The notes beneath the pieces were generated by a model that was given only the letters and a program-made list of their open reading frames with translations, did no database searches and was not told where the DNA came from. A DNA stretch of 6,388 bases, from positions 1 through 6,388 of the forward strand of contig RKSB01000175.1 in assembly GCA_007571095.1 (NCBI GenBank), in the 5' to 3' direction. The translations under genes and the position numbers were made by a program. The DNA comes from K189A clade bacterium (GTDB lineage Bacteria > Pseudomonadota > Gammaproteobacteria > Pseudomonadales > Azotimanducaceae). This document shows, in pieces, positions 1 to 6,095 of the stretch. Within the stretch, counting starts at the first letter, position 1; the number at the start of each line of letters is the position of its first letter.

Positions 1-283
1 GGTTATTATTTTTATTCCATTTTTTAGCTGAAGGCTCTATTCCCTTGTTGGCCGAGGGCTCTTTATTTTTATTCCATTTTTTAGCTGAAGGCTCTATTCC
101 ATTTTTTAGCTGAAGGCTCTATTCCATTTTTTTGGCTGAGGGCTCCTTTTAGCTGAGGGCTCTTTATTTTTATTCCATTTTTTAGCTGAAGGCTCTATTC
201 CCTTGTTGGCTGAAGGCTCTATTCCCTTGTTGGCTGAGGGCTCCATTCCCTTTTAGCTGAAGGCTCCTTTTAGCTGAGGGCTC
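1..283. repeat. Irregular tandem repeat array, 11 copies of an 11-base core
   Basis: The core GCTGARGGCTC occurs at 27-37, 51-61 (as GCCGAGGGCTC), 84-94, 109-119, 135-145, 152-162, 185-195, 209-219, 233-243, 256-266 and 273-283. Start-to-start spacings are 24, 33, 25, 26, 17, 33, 24, 24, 23 and 17 bases. Three kinds of linker separate the cores: a long T-rich one containing TTATTTTTATTCCATTTTTT, a medium one containing ATTCCCTTGTTG, and a short one, CTTTTA. A 38-base unit is identical at 6-43, 63-100 and 164-201. The copies extend to 47 identical bases between 54-100 and 155-201, and between 6-52 and 164-210. The long linkers bring stops on the minus strand and the spacings are not all multiples of three, so this looks non-coding. 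The array reaches the left edge of the window and may continue. I do not recognise the family. It lies downstream of the dehydrogenase-MaoC arm and contrasts sharply in composition with the genes. Confidence 0.93.
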
Positions 284-448
284 CGGCAGTCGGGCAGGGT
301 CACAGGTCACCAGCGGAAACTGCTCGTTGACTCGCTTGAGCCCTCGATGCCGCATCGCCTGTCCCTGGAAGAAAAGCAGAGAGCAGCCTGGTCGAGCAAT
401 CAGAAAAGGGGAGCTTTTTCGCACAGCCTGTTGAGGCCGCTCTTTTGG
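284..448. other. Unassigned spacer between repeat array and MaoC gene
   Basis: This stretch has gene-like base composition but no gene I can support. On the minus strand the reading frame of the MaoC gene stays open past its TGA stop. A GTG at 422-424 could start an 80-residue peptide ending at 182, whose last part (RAFSQQGN repeated) is encoded by the repeat array. It has no recognisable domain, no clear ribosome binding site and a composition typical of chance translation. No convincing rho-independent terminator follows the MaoC gene. The only nearby inverted repeat is a weak A/T-rich one (GAAAA with TTTTC, about 403-420). In an Rv2499c-like cluster a CitE-type lyase would be expected next, and none is present here. 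Confidence 0.5.
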
Positions 449-907
449 TCAGGCTTCGGGCTTTCGTTTGTGCATCAGAGCCGCCCGAGTGCAGATCACC
501 ACCGCTTGGTCATGCTGGTTGAAGGCCTTGTGCTCAAAGGTGACGATACCCAGACTGTCATCGGATCGGCTTTCGCGCAGCTCCTTGACCTGAGTAAGCA
601 CGCGCAGTGTGTCTCCCAGAAAGACGGGGTTGGGAAAAACCACTGAGCTGAAGCCAAGGTTTGCGACAGTCGTACCCAAAGTGGTGTCGCCGACAGATAT
701 GCCCACAGTCAGGGCAAGTGTAAACATGCTGTTGACGAGGATTTGACCGAACTCGGTGTTCTTGCAGTATTCGGCATCCAGATGAATGGCCGCCGGATTA
801 TGCGTCATGGTGGTAAAAAGCAGATTGTCCGTCTCGGTAACGGTCCGTCGAATGGGATGGTCGAACTGCTGGCCGACCTCGAATTCATCAAAGTAAAGTC
901 CCGGCAC
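449..907 (-). CDS. MaoC-family (hot-dog fold) enoyl-CoA hydratase/dehydratase
   Basis: This 152-residue protein is a complete single hot-dog domain of the MaoC acyl dehydratase family, whose members add water to or remove it from 2-enoyl-CoA esters in the cytoplasm. The N-terminus (PGLYFDEFEVGQ, residues 2-13), the hydratase segment HNPAAIHLD (36-44) and the stretch TEFGQILVNSMFTLAL (51-66) are typical of it. In classical R-hydratases the motif is D-x-N-P-x-H. Here the Asp position reads Thr35 and two extra residues precede His42, a form I recall from a subfamily found with acyl-CoA dehydrogenases. Mycobacterial Rv2499c, linked to leucine and itaconate breakdown, has the same neighbours. The gene lies 33 bases after the dehydrogenase stop, on the same strand and in the same frame, so the two are probably co-transcribed. 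The start is GTG (905-907) with only a weak ribosome binding site; it is chosen because family similarity begins there. A role as 3-methylglutaconyl-CoA hydratase is inferred from context. Another enoyl-CoA substrate, such as itaconyl- or mesaconyl-CoA, is possible. Confidence 0.9.
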   Translation of the reverse strand: MPGLYFDEFEVGQQFDHPIRRTVTETDNLLFTTMTHNPAAIHLDAEYCKNTEFGQILVNSMFTLALTVGISVGDTTLGTTVANLGFSSVVFPNPVFLGDTLRVLTQVKELRESRSDDSLGIVTFEHKAFNQHDQAVVICTRAALMHKRKPEA

Positions 908-940
908 GATTGTTTCTGGCAGGGTTTGTCCGTCAGATTT

Positions 941-2095
941 TCAGGAAAGAGTGTTTTTGGCGAAGAGCTCGCGCCCGATCAGCATGCGCTTGATCTCACT
1001 GGTGCCTCCGCCAATTTCGTAGAGCTTGGCATCGCGCAGCAGTCGTCCCGCTGGATACTCGTTGGTGTAGCCGTTGCCACCCAGCAGTTGAATGGCGTCC
1101 AGTGCCATTCGGGTTGCCTTTTCGGCTGCGTACAGCATGCAGGAAGCGGCATCCTCTCTGGTCACTTCACCCAGATCACAGGCCCGAGCAACGGCATAGA
1201 CATAGGCTTTGCACGCGCTCATGGTAGAGAACATATCGGCCACCTTTCCCTGTACCAGCTGAAAAGTGCCTATAGGTCTGCCGAACTGATGACGTTCGTG
1301 AATGTAGGGCATGACCGTATCAAGACAGGCTCTCATAATACCCAGAGAACCGGCAGCCAGCACAGCCCGCTCGTAATCCAGGCCGCTCATCAGGACTTCG
1401 ACTCCAGCACCCTCGTCGCCGAGGATGTTTTCTGCGGGTACTTCGCATTGGTCGAAGACGAGCTCACAGGTATCTGATCCTCGCATGCCGAGCTTGTCCA
1501 GCTTCTGTGCGGTGGAAAAGCCCTTGTATCCCTTCTCCACAATGAAAGCGGTGATTCCTCTGGACTCTGCATGCGGCTGAGTCTTGGCGTACACAACCAG
1601 CACATCGGCGGTCGGCCCATTGGTGATCCACATCTTGTTGCCGTTCAGAATATACCTGTCGCCTTTTTTGCTGGCGGAAAGCTTCATGGATATCACATCC
1701 GATCCTGATCCAGTTTCTGACATGGCCAGCGCGCCCAGGTGTTCGCCGCTGATCAGCTTCGGCAGATATTTGCTCTTTTGAGTCGGCTTTCCGTTCAGGG
1801 TGATTTGATTGACGCACAGATTGGAATGTGCACCGTACGAAAGGCCAACTGAGGCTGAAAATCGCGAAATTTCTTCCATCACCATACAGTGTGCAAGATA
1901 GCCAAGCCCCGCTCCGCCATAGGCTTCCTCTGCGGTGATACCGAGTAGTCCAAGTGCCCCCATTTCCGGCCAAAGGTCGCGCGGAAATTCGTTGGACGAA
2001 TCAATCTCTTCCGCCCTCGGCCCCAGACGATCTTTCGCCCATCTTGTGACGGTATCCCTGATGTTTTGCAGGTCTTCCGGAAGGCCAAAATCCAT
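941..2095 (-). CDS. liuA: Isovaleryl-CoA dehydrogenase
   Basis: This 384-residue FAD flavoprotein (also called Ivd) oxidises isovaleryl-CoA to 3-methylcrotonyl-CoA in leucine catabolism, passing electrons to electron-transfer flavoprotein. The acyl-CoA dehydrogenase layout is complete: an N-terminal helical domain, a middle beta domain with the ALAMSETGSGSDV signature (122-134) and WITNG (156-160), and a C-terminal helical domain with ERHQFGRPIG (267-276), LLGGNGY (337-343) and LYEIGGGTSE (358-367). The catalytic base argues for the isovaleryl type. Glu242 sits in SGLDYERAVLAAG, the helix-G position used by human IVD (Glu254). The place of the medium-chain enzyme's Glu376 is a glycine (363). 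The ATG at 2093-2095 is preferred because AGAGG lies 7 bases upstream and the length fits the family. An in-frame extension to 2257 would add 54 residues that look nothing like a dehydrogenase. The gene is divergent from the carboxylase genes and leads into the MaoC gene. Confidence 0.96.
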   Translation of the reverse strand: MDFGLPEDLQNIRDTVTRWAKDRLGPRAEEIDSSNEFPRDLWPEMGALGLLGITAEEAYGGAGLGYLAHCMVMEEISRFSASVGLSYGAHSNLCVNQITLNGKPTQKSKYLPKLISGEHLGALAMSETGSGSDVISMKLSASKKGDRYILNGNKMWITNGPTADVLVVYAKTQPHAESRGITAFIVEKGYKGFSTAQKLDKLGMRGSDTCELVFDQCEVPAENILGDEGAGVEVLMSGLDYERAVLAAGSLGIMRACLDTVMPYIHERHQFGRPIGTFQLVQGKVADMFSTMSACKAYVYAVARACDLGEVTREDAASCMLYAAEKATRMALDAIQLLGGNGYTNEYPAGRLLRDAKLYEIGGGTSEIKRMLIGRELFAKNTLS

Positions 2096-2102
2096 GGTAA
2101 CG

Positions 2103-2107
2103 CCTCT
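2103..2107 (-). promoter_or_regulatory. Ribosome binding site deciding the liuA start
   Basis: Read on the minus strand, AGAGG is followed by 7 bases (CGTTACC) and then ATG at 2095. This supports the 384-residue start over the longer in-frame alternatives further upstream. Confidence 0.75.
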
Positions 2108-2201
2108 GATTATTCCGATTGCTGCTGAAAGTTCCGGTTGGTGGCTCAGAACACCGGCTTCCATACAGCGAAAGTTCAACGAAGATAAGCGATGAACGAC
2201 A

Positions 2202-2210
2202 AATATAACA
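2202..2210 (-). promoter_or_regulatory. Possible extended -10 promoter for liuA
   Basis: The minus strand reads TGTTATATT, a TGn extension followed by TATATT (5 of 6 matches to TATAAT). No good -35 is visible, as is usual for extended -10 promoters. Transcription would start near 2195, giving a leader of about 100 bases. It overlaps the left ACACAGGCA element, so a factor bound there could block it. This is a pattern match only. Confidence 0.35.
2204..2209 (+). promoter_or_regulatory. Possible -10 element for liuB-liuD
   Basis: TATAAC matches the -10 consensus at 5 of 6 positions, but the sequence 16-18 bases upstream does not resemble TTGACA. It physically overlaps the candidate minus-strand -10, which would make the two divergent promoters mutually exclusive. 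An activator-dependent promoter is possible. Evidence is weak. Confidence 0.28.
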
Positions 2211-2264
2211 CAGGCAGTGCCTTCGCCCCGTTGCCCCTGTGCTGTAGAATTCGGCACACAGGCA
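2208..2264. repeat. Repeated operator-like element ACACAGGCA / CCTGTG
   Basis: ACACAGGCA occurs twice in direct orientation, at 2208-2216 and 2256-2264. The inverted half CCTGTG lies between them at 2236-2241. CCTGTG (2236-2241) and CACAGG (2257-2262) form an inverted pair 15 bases apart, which could also fold as a hairpin in the liuB leader. The left copy overlaps the candidate promoters. The repetition could be a binding site for a local regulator, or chance in short sequence. Confidence 0.4.
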
Positions 2265-2286
2265 CTTTCAGGATAACGGAGCTTTC

Positions 2287-3894
2287 ATGTCTCGTTTACT
2301 CACGGCCGCGAATACTTGTTCGCAAAGCTTTGTTGCCAACGACAGCAAGATGCGGTCGCTGGTTGCACAGTTGCGTACCCGTGCGAACAGCCTCATGCAG
2401 GGCGGCAGTGAAGACTACAGAGAGCGTCACAAGGCAAGAGGCCGCCTGCTGGCTCGAGAACGTATCGACCGCTTGCTCGATGAGGCCTCTCCCTTTCTCG
2501 AGCTGGGTCAGTTTGCAGCCTGGGGCATGTATTCGAAAGATGTGTCCTCCGCCGGCATAGTCACCGGAGTCGGCCGAGTTCAGGGCGTGGAGTGCATGGT
2601 CATCGCCAACGATCCAACCGTCAAGGGAGGCAGTTACTATCCGCTGACAGTCAAAAAGCATCTACGTGCCCAGACTGTAGCCAGAGAGAATCGCCTGCCC
2701 TGCATCTATCTGGTCGAATCAGGTGGTGCCTTTTTGCCTATGCAGGATGAGGTTTTTCCCGATTCGAACCACTTTGGTCGCCTGTTTTTTAATCAGGCCC
2801 AGATGTCGGCACTCGGCATACCCCAGATTTCAGTGGTCCATGGCTCCTGTACAGCCGGCGGTGCCTATATTCCAGCCATGTCCGATCAAACCGTTATTGT
2901 GCGAGAGCAGGGAACGATTTTTCTGGCCGGACCGCCGCTGGTCAAGGCGGCTACCGGCGAAGATGTTGAGGCCGAGGACCTGGGAGGTGGCGAGTTGCAT
3001 ACTCGACAGTCAGGCGTTGCCGACTATCTGGCGGACGACGACGATTCCGCACTGGCACTGGTCAGGGACATTGTTCGCCACCTGAACTGGCGAAAACAGG
3101 GTCTTTTGCAGTCTCGGGAACCCAGGCCCCCTGCCTATGACCCGCAAGAGATCTACGGTCTGGTCGAGGCCGACCTCCGCAAACCCTATGATGTGCGAGA
3201 AGTCATCGCCCGACTGGTTGATGCCTCTGAGTTTGACGAATTCAAACCCCTCTATGGCTCGACACTGGTAACCGGCTTTGCACACCTGCAGGGTTATCCG
3301 GTCGGCATTCTTGCCAACCAGGGTATTCTCTTTTCGGACAGTGCTCAAAAGGGTGCTCACTTTATCGAACTCTGCTGCCAACGGAGTATTCCTCTTGTGT
3401 TTTTGCAAAATATCACCGGATTCATGGTCGGCCAGCAGGCTGAGGCGGGCGGTATCGCCAAGGACGGGGCCAAGCTGGTGACTGCGGTGGCCACCGCAGG
3501 AGTACCCAAATTCACGGTCATCATAGGCGGGTCTTATGGTGCCGGTAACTACGGCATGTGTGGCCGGGCTTACGACCCTCGCTTTCTGTTCATGTGGCCA
3601 AATGCCAGAATCTCCGTCATGGGAGGAGAGCAGGCCGCCTCTGTACTGACAACGGTCAGACGAAAGGCCCTTGCCGCCAGAAATCAGCAGTGGACGCTTG
3701 AGGAAGAAGAGGCTTTTCGAAAGCAAACCCAGGCTGACTATGAGCGTTCGGCCAGCCCTTATTACGCCTCAGCCAGATTGTGGGATGACGGAATCATCGA
3801 TCCGGCCGAAACCCGCAATGTGTTGGCCCTCGCTATTTCAGCCAGCCTCAATGCCCCCATTCCCGAGACGCAATTCGGGCTCTTCAGGATGTAA
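2287..3894 (+). CDS. liuB: 3-Methylcrotonyl-CoA carboxylase, beta (carboxyltransferase) subunit
   Basis: This 535-residue subunit (also called MccB) transfers the carboxyl group from carboxybiotin on the alpha subunit to 3-methylcrotonyl-CoA, giving 3-methylglutaconyl-CoA. It is full length for bacterial MccB. It has two crotonase-like carboxyltransferase halves. The N-half carries VKGGSYYPLTVKKHLRAQ (112-129), ESGGAFLPMQDEVFPD (144-159) and the oxyanion-forming GSCTAGGAYIPAMSD (186-200). The C-half carries the LVFLQNITGFMVG region (360-372), GGSYGAGNYGMCGRAYDPRF (414-433) and WPNARISVMGGEQAASVL (437-454). The FGLFRM end matches MccB proteins as I recall them and helps separate it from propionyl-CoA carboxylase beta chains. 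Geranyl-CoA carboxylase is a close relative, but the dehydrogenase next door favours methylcrotonyl-CoA. The ATG is 5 bases after GGAG (2278-2281). It is followed 60 bases later by the alpha subunit, so the two form an operon. There is no liuC-type hydratase gene between them. Confidence 0.96.
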   Translation: MSRLLTAANTCSQSFVANDSKMRSLVAQLRTRANSLMQGGSEDYRERHKARGRLLARERIDRLLDEASPFLELGQFAAWGMYSKDVSSAGIVTGVGRVQGVECMVIANDPTVKGGSYYPLTVKKHLRAQTVARENRLPCIYLVESGGAFLPMQDEVFPDSNHFGRLFFNQAQMSALGIPQISVVHGSCTAGGAYIPAMSDQTVIVREQGTIFLAGPPLVKAATGEDVEAEDLGGGELHTRQSGVADYLADDDDSALALVRDIVRHLNWRKQGLLQSREPRPPAYDPQEIYGLVEADLRKPYDVREVIARLVDASEFDEFKPLYGSTLVTGFAHLQGYPVGILANQGILFSDSAQKGAHFIELCCQRSIPLVFLQNITGFMVGQQAEAGGIAKDGAKLVTAVATAGVPKFTVIIGGSYGAGNYGMCGRAYDPRFLFMWPNARISVMGGEQAASVLTTVRRKALAARNQQWTLEEEEAFRKQTQADYERSASPYYASARLWDDGIIDPAETRNVLALAISASLNAPIPETQFGLFRM

Positions 3895-3954
3895 TATCCT
3901 TGCGGCCCGACCCTGCACTGAAAGAAGAATACCAATTAAAAGAAGAAAGTACCG

Positions 3955-5964
3955 ATGGCCATGTTTTCAAAGATACTCATCGCCAACCGAGGCGAAATTG
4001 CCCTTCGCATTCTTCGTACCTGCAAACGTCTGGGCATTCAGACGGTTGCAGTCTATTCGGAGGCTGACTCTTCTTCGCCCTTCGTGCAGATGTCGGACCA
4101 AGCCTTTTGTATCGGCCCGCCCGCTCCACTCGACAGCTACCTGAGAATAGACAGGATCATCCACTTTGCTCGCTTAAGCGGTGCCGAAGCCATTCATCCC
4201 GGATATGGTTTTTTATCGGAGAACGGAGACTTTGCAGAGGCCACAGAAGCCGAAGACATGGCTTTCATCGGGCCTGCACCCGAAACCATAAGAGCCATGG
4301 CCTCCAAGTCGAATGCCAAGGACCTGATGGCGGCAGCGGGAGTGGCCACTCTGCCGGGCTTTGCTCCCGAGGATCAGTCAATTCAGGCATTTCAGCAGGC
4401 CGCCCTGAGCATAGGTTATCCGGTTTTGCTGAAAGCGGTAGCCGGCGGTGGCGGCAAGGGCATGCGTCTGGTGGAGGATGAGGAATCGCTGGAGACTGCT
4501 CTGGAGTCGGCGAAAAGAGAAGCCAGGTCGGCTTTTGGCGACGACAGGTTTCTGGTCGAGAAATTTCTGCTGCGGCCAAGACATCTGGAAGTACAGATAT
4601 TTGGCGACGGCCGAGGAGGAGTGGTTCACCTGTTTGATCGGGATTGCTCGGTTCAACGTCATCATCAGAAGATTATCGAAGAAGCCCCTGCCCCGAATCT
4701 GCCGGCGACTGTTCGAACTCGTCTGCTTTCGGCTGGAGTGGCTGCCGGCCAGGCAGTCAATTACAGGAATGCGGGTACGGTGGAGTTCCTCTACGACGGC
4801 GAACAGGAGGTTTACTTCATGGAAATGAATACTCGGCTTCAGGTCGAACACCCGGTCTCCGAAGAGATCACCGGCATCGACTGTGTCGAATGGCAACTGC
4901 GTATTGCAGCCGGCGACGGCCTGCCGCTGAAACAGGATGAGATTTGCGCAAAAGGGCATGCACTGGAAGCACGAGTGTACGCCGAAGACCCCTTCAACAA
5001 CTTTCTGCCGTCCACCGGCACGCTGACTCTGCTGAAGTTGTCCGATCAGGCTCGTAACGACACTGGCGTTCGAGAGGGCCAGGAGATTTCGCCTTACTAT
5101 GATTCGATGATCTCCAAGATCATCACTCATGCACCAGAACGCAGAGACGCGCTATTCGCCATGTGTGAGGCACTGAAGGCGACACATATTGCCGGCGTAA
5201 AAACGAATACCCGATTGCTACATGCCATTTGTTCCGACGAGGATTTTGTTCGCGCAGAGATCTCAACTCGTTTTATCGAGGAGCATTCGGCTCTGCTGCA
5301 GGCTTCTTCGGATTTGACCATGGCTTCGAAAATTGCAGCCACCCTGTGGCACTTTCGGGCGCTGTGGTACAGGGATTTCGGATTATCGGGCTGGCGCATG
5401 AATTCACTCGCCAGGGCGACGGCATGGATTGCCTCGGCAGACGATGTGACCAGAATGACGCTGAGCTGGCATGTAGCCGACAAGACTCAGTTGACAGGCC
5501 AGCAGGAAATTCATGCCAGTGCCGCCGCTCGAAAACGCAACCGGCGAGGCGGCCAGGAGTCAGACTTTGGTTGCCGAGTCGTTGCACTGGAGGATGATGG
5601 CGTGGCTTTTCGCTATCAGGATAAGGATTATCGGGCTTTGGTGGCAGTCAACGGCGAGGCGAGTGTGAGAGTCTGGTTTGGCATTGAATCTACCGATCTG
5701 GAGCTGGTTCAGGTGCTTTCTGCCTCGCCCGCTCAAAGAGCTGCTCAAGGGTCTTTAACCGCCGCTCTGTCGGGCACGATTATTCAAATTCTCGGGGCTG
5801 TCGGCGACTCGGTGAAGGCTGGTGACCATCTTCTGGTGATGGAGGCCATGAAGATGGAACACAGAATTCTCGCACCAAAAAGCGGAGTTATTCGAAACTT
5901 TCCGTTTGCAGTTGGCCAGAGAGTACAGGCAGGCGACCTGCTGGTTGAGATGGAAGCGACCTGA
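3955..5964 (+). CDS. liuD: 3-Methylcrotonyl-CoA carboxylase, alpha (biotin carboxylase/biotin carrier) subunit
   Basis: This 669-residue biotin-containing subunit (also called MccA) uses ATP and bicarbonate to carboxylate its own biotin, then presents it to the beta subunit. The biotin carboxylase N-domain begins at KILIANRGEIALRI (6-19) and includes HPGYGFLSEN (81-90). The ATP-grasp domain has the glycine loop GGGGKGM (164-170), Glu277 and Glu290 as likely metal ligands, and RLQVEHP (294-300), with Arg294 and Glu298 at the positions of the catalytic Arg and Glu of E. coli AccC. The biotin carboxylase C-domain runs to about 450. A less conserved linker that contacts the carboxyltransferase follows (about 490-590), then a biotinyl domain (about 600-669) with MEAMKMEH, biotin being attached to Lys633. 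Two Met codons (3955, 3961) are possible starts; GAAGAAAG lies 5 bases before the first. The domain order fits methylcrotonyl-, propionyl- and geranyl-CoA carboxylases alike; pairing with LiuB decides the name. Confidence 0.95.
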   Translation: MAMFSKILIANRGEIALRILRTCKRLGIQTVAVYSEADSSSPFVQMSDQAFCIGPPAPLDSYLRIDRIIHFARLSGAEAIHPGYGFLSENGDFAEATEAEDMAFIGPAPETIRAMASKSNAKDLMAAAGVATLPGFAPEDQSIQAFQQAALSIGYPVLLKAVAGGGGKGMRLVEDEESLETALESAKREARSAFGDDRFLVEKFLLRPRHLEVQIFGDGRGGVVHLFDRDCSVQRHHQKIIEEAPAPNLPATVRTRLLSAGVAAGQAVNYRNAGTVEFLYDGEQEVYFMEMNTRLQVEHPVSEEITGIDCVEWQLRIAAGDGLPLKQDEICAKGHALEARVYAEDPFNNFLPSTGTLTLLKLSDQARNDTGVREGQEISPYYDSMISKIITHAPERRDALFAMCEALKATHIAGVKTNTRLLHAICSDEDFVRAEISTRFIEEHSALLQASSDLTMASKIAATLWHFRALWYRDFGLSGWRMNSLARATAWIASADDVTRMTLSWHVADKTQLTGQQEIHASAAARKRNRRGGQESDFGCRVVALEDDGVAFRYQDKDYRALVAVNGEASVRVWFGIESTDLELVQVLSASPAQRAAQGSLTAALSGTIIQILGAVGDSVKAGDHLLVMEAMKMEHRILAPKSGVIRNFPFAVGQRVQAGDLLVEMEAT

Positions 5965-6010
5965 AGAGAATGACATAAAAACATAACAATATGCACACAC
6001 TACTCAAATC

Positions 6011-6040
6011 TTGACGAACCTGTCTGCTGTGCATTACAAA
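6011..6040 (+). promoter_or_regulatory. Possible sigma-70 promoter for the lipoprotein gene
   Basis: TTGACG (6011-6016, 5 of 6 matches to TTGACA) is followed after 18 bases by TACAAA (6035-6040, 4 of 6 matches to TATAAT). Transcription would begin near 6047, just before the palindrome at 6056-6073, which would then lie in an early-transcribed operator position. Confidence 0.45.
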
Positions 6041-6055
6041 GACCAACCAATATCA

Positions 6056-6073
6056 TTTTGGTCATGACCAAAA
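6056..6073. promoter_or_regulatory. Perfect 18-base palindrome, probable operator
   Basis: TTTTGGTCATGACCAAAA equals its own reverse complement over all 18 bases. A further GACCAA half lies at 6041-6046 and a GGTC at 6074-6077. It sits between the candidate promoter and the ribosome binding site of the lipoprotein gene, a common place for a repressor operator. With the minimal loop it could make a 7-pair RNA stem with few G-C pairs and no T run after it, so a terminator is unlikely. The binding protein is unknown. Confidence 0.6.
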
Positions 6074-6083
6074 GGTCGTTACA

Positions 6084-6089
6084 AGAGGG
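6084..6089 (+). promoter_or_regulatory. Ribosome binding site selecting a TTG start
   Basis: AGAGGG is followed by 6 bases and then TTG at 6096. This supports that non-ATG start over the second in-frame TTG at 6102, which lies 12 bases away. Confidence 0.6.
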
Positions 6090-6095
6090 CTAAAG

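Larger units (their letters stand above)
2096..2286. promoter_or_regulatory. Divergent intergenic control region (liuA / liuB)
   Basis: These 191 bases separate the two start codons and must hold the promoters for both arms. Seen in it are an A/T-rich hexamer pair near 2202-2210 usable as a -10 on either strand, a thrice-occurring CACAGG/CCTGTG element (2208-2264), and ribosome binding sites at both ends. No regulator gene is in the window. MerR-type LiuR and TetR-type LiuQ are the known controllers of such loci in proteobacteria, and I see no clear palindrome that I can assign to either. Confidence 0.75.
5965..6095. other. Spacer after liuD, upstream region of the lipoprotein gene
   Basis: This spacer is A/T-richer than the genes. 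No rho-independent terminator is visible after liuD: there is no G/C-rich hairpin with a T run. It contains the promoter-like pair, the 18-base palindrome and the ribosome binding site listed separately. The frame of the lipoprotein is open from 6015 but has no ATG or GTG before 6096. Confidence 0.6.

Noticed and set aside
1..283. CRISPR array
   Set aside because: The repeated core is short (11 bases), spacings vary from 17 to 33 bases, and the intervening sequences are themselves repeated rather than unique spacers. No cas gene is present.
449..943. TGA recoding or readthrough joining liuA, MaoC and the following frame
   Set aside because: TGG is used for tryptophan throughout, the proteins end at normal family lengths at these TGA codons, and no recoding signal is visible. 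Shared phase of three frames is plausible by chance.
743..1477. 244-codon open frame antisense to liuA and the MaoC gene
   Set aside because: It lies opposite two well-supported enzymes, its translation resembles no protein family, and it crosses their gene boundary.
2096..2257. 54-residue N-terminal extension of isovaleryl-CoA dehydrogenase
   Set aside because: The extra residues do not resemble the family, the region contains promoter-like sequence, and a good ribosome binding site sits 7 bases before the ATG at 2095.
3010..3726. 238-codon open frame antisense to liuB
   Set aside because: It mirrors the conserved carboxyltransferase coding sequence and shows no recognisable protein features.
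4378..5130. 250-codon open frame antisense to liuD
   Set aside because: It mirrors the conserved biotin carboxylase coding sequence and has no domain or plausible start context.
3955..5964. Propionyl-CoA, acetyl-CoA or geranyl-CoA carboxylase alpha subunit
   Set aside because: The domain layout alone cannot exclude these, but the partner beta subunit and the adjacent isovaleryl-CoA dehydrogenase point to methylcrotonyl-CoA.
6056..6073. Rho-independent terminator after liuD
   Set aside because: The palindrome is A/T-rich with few G-C pairs, lies 92 bases after the stop, and is not followed by a T run on either strand.
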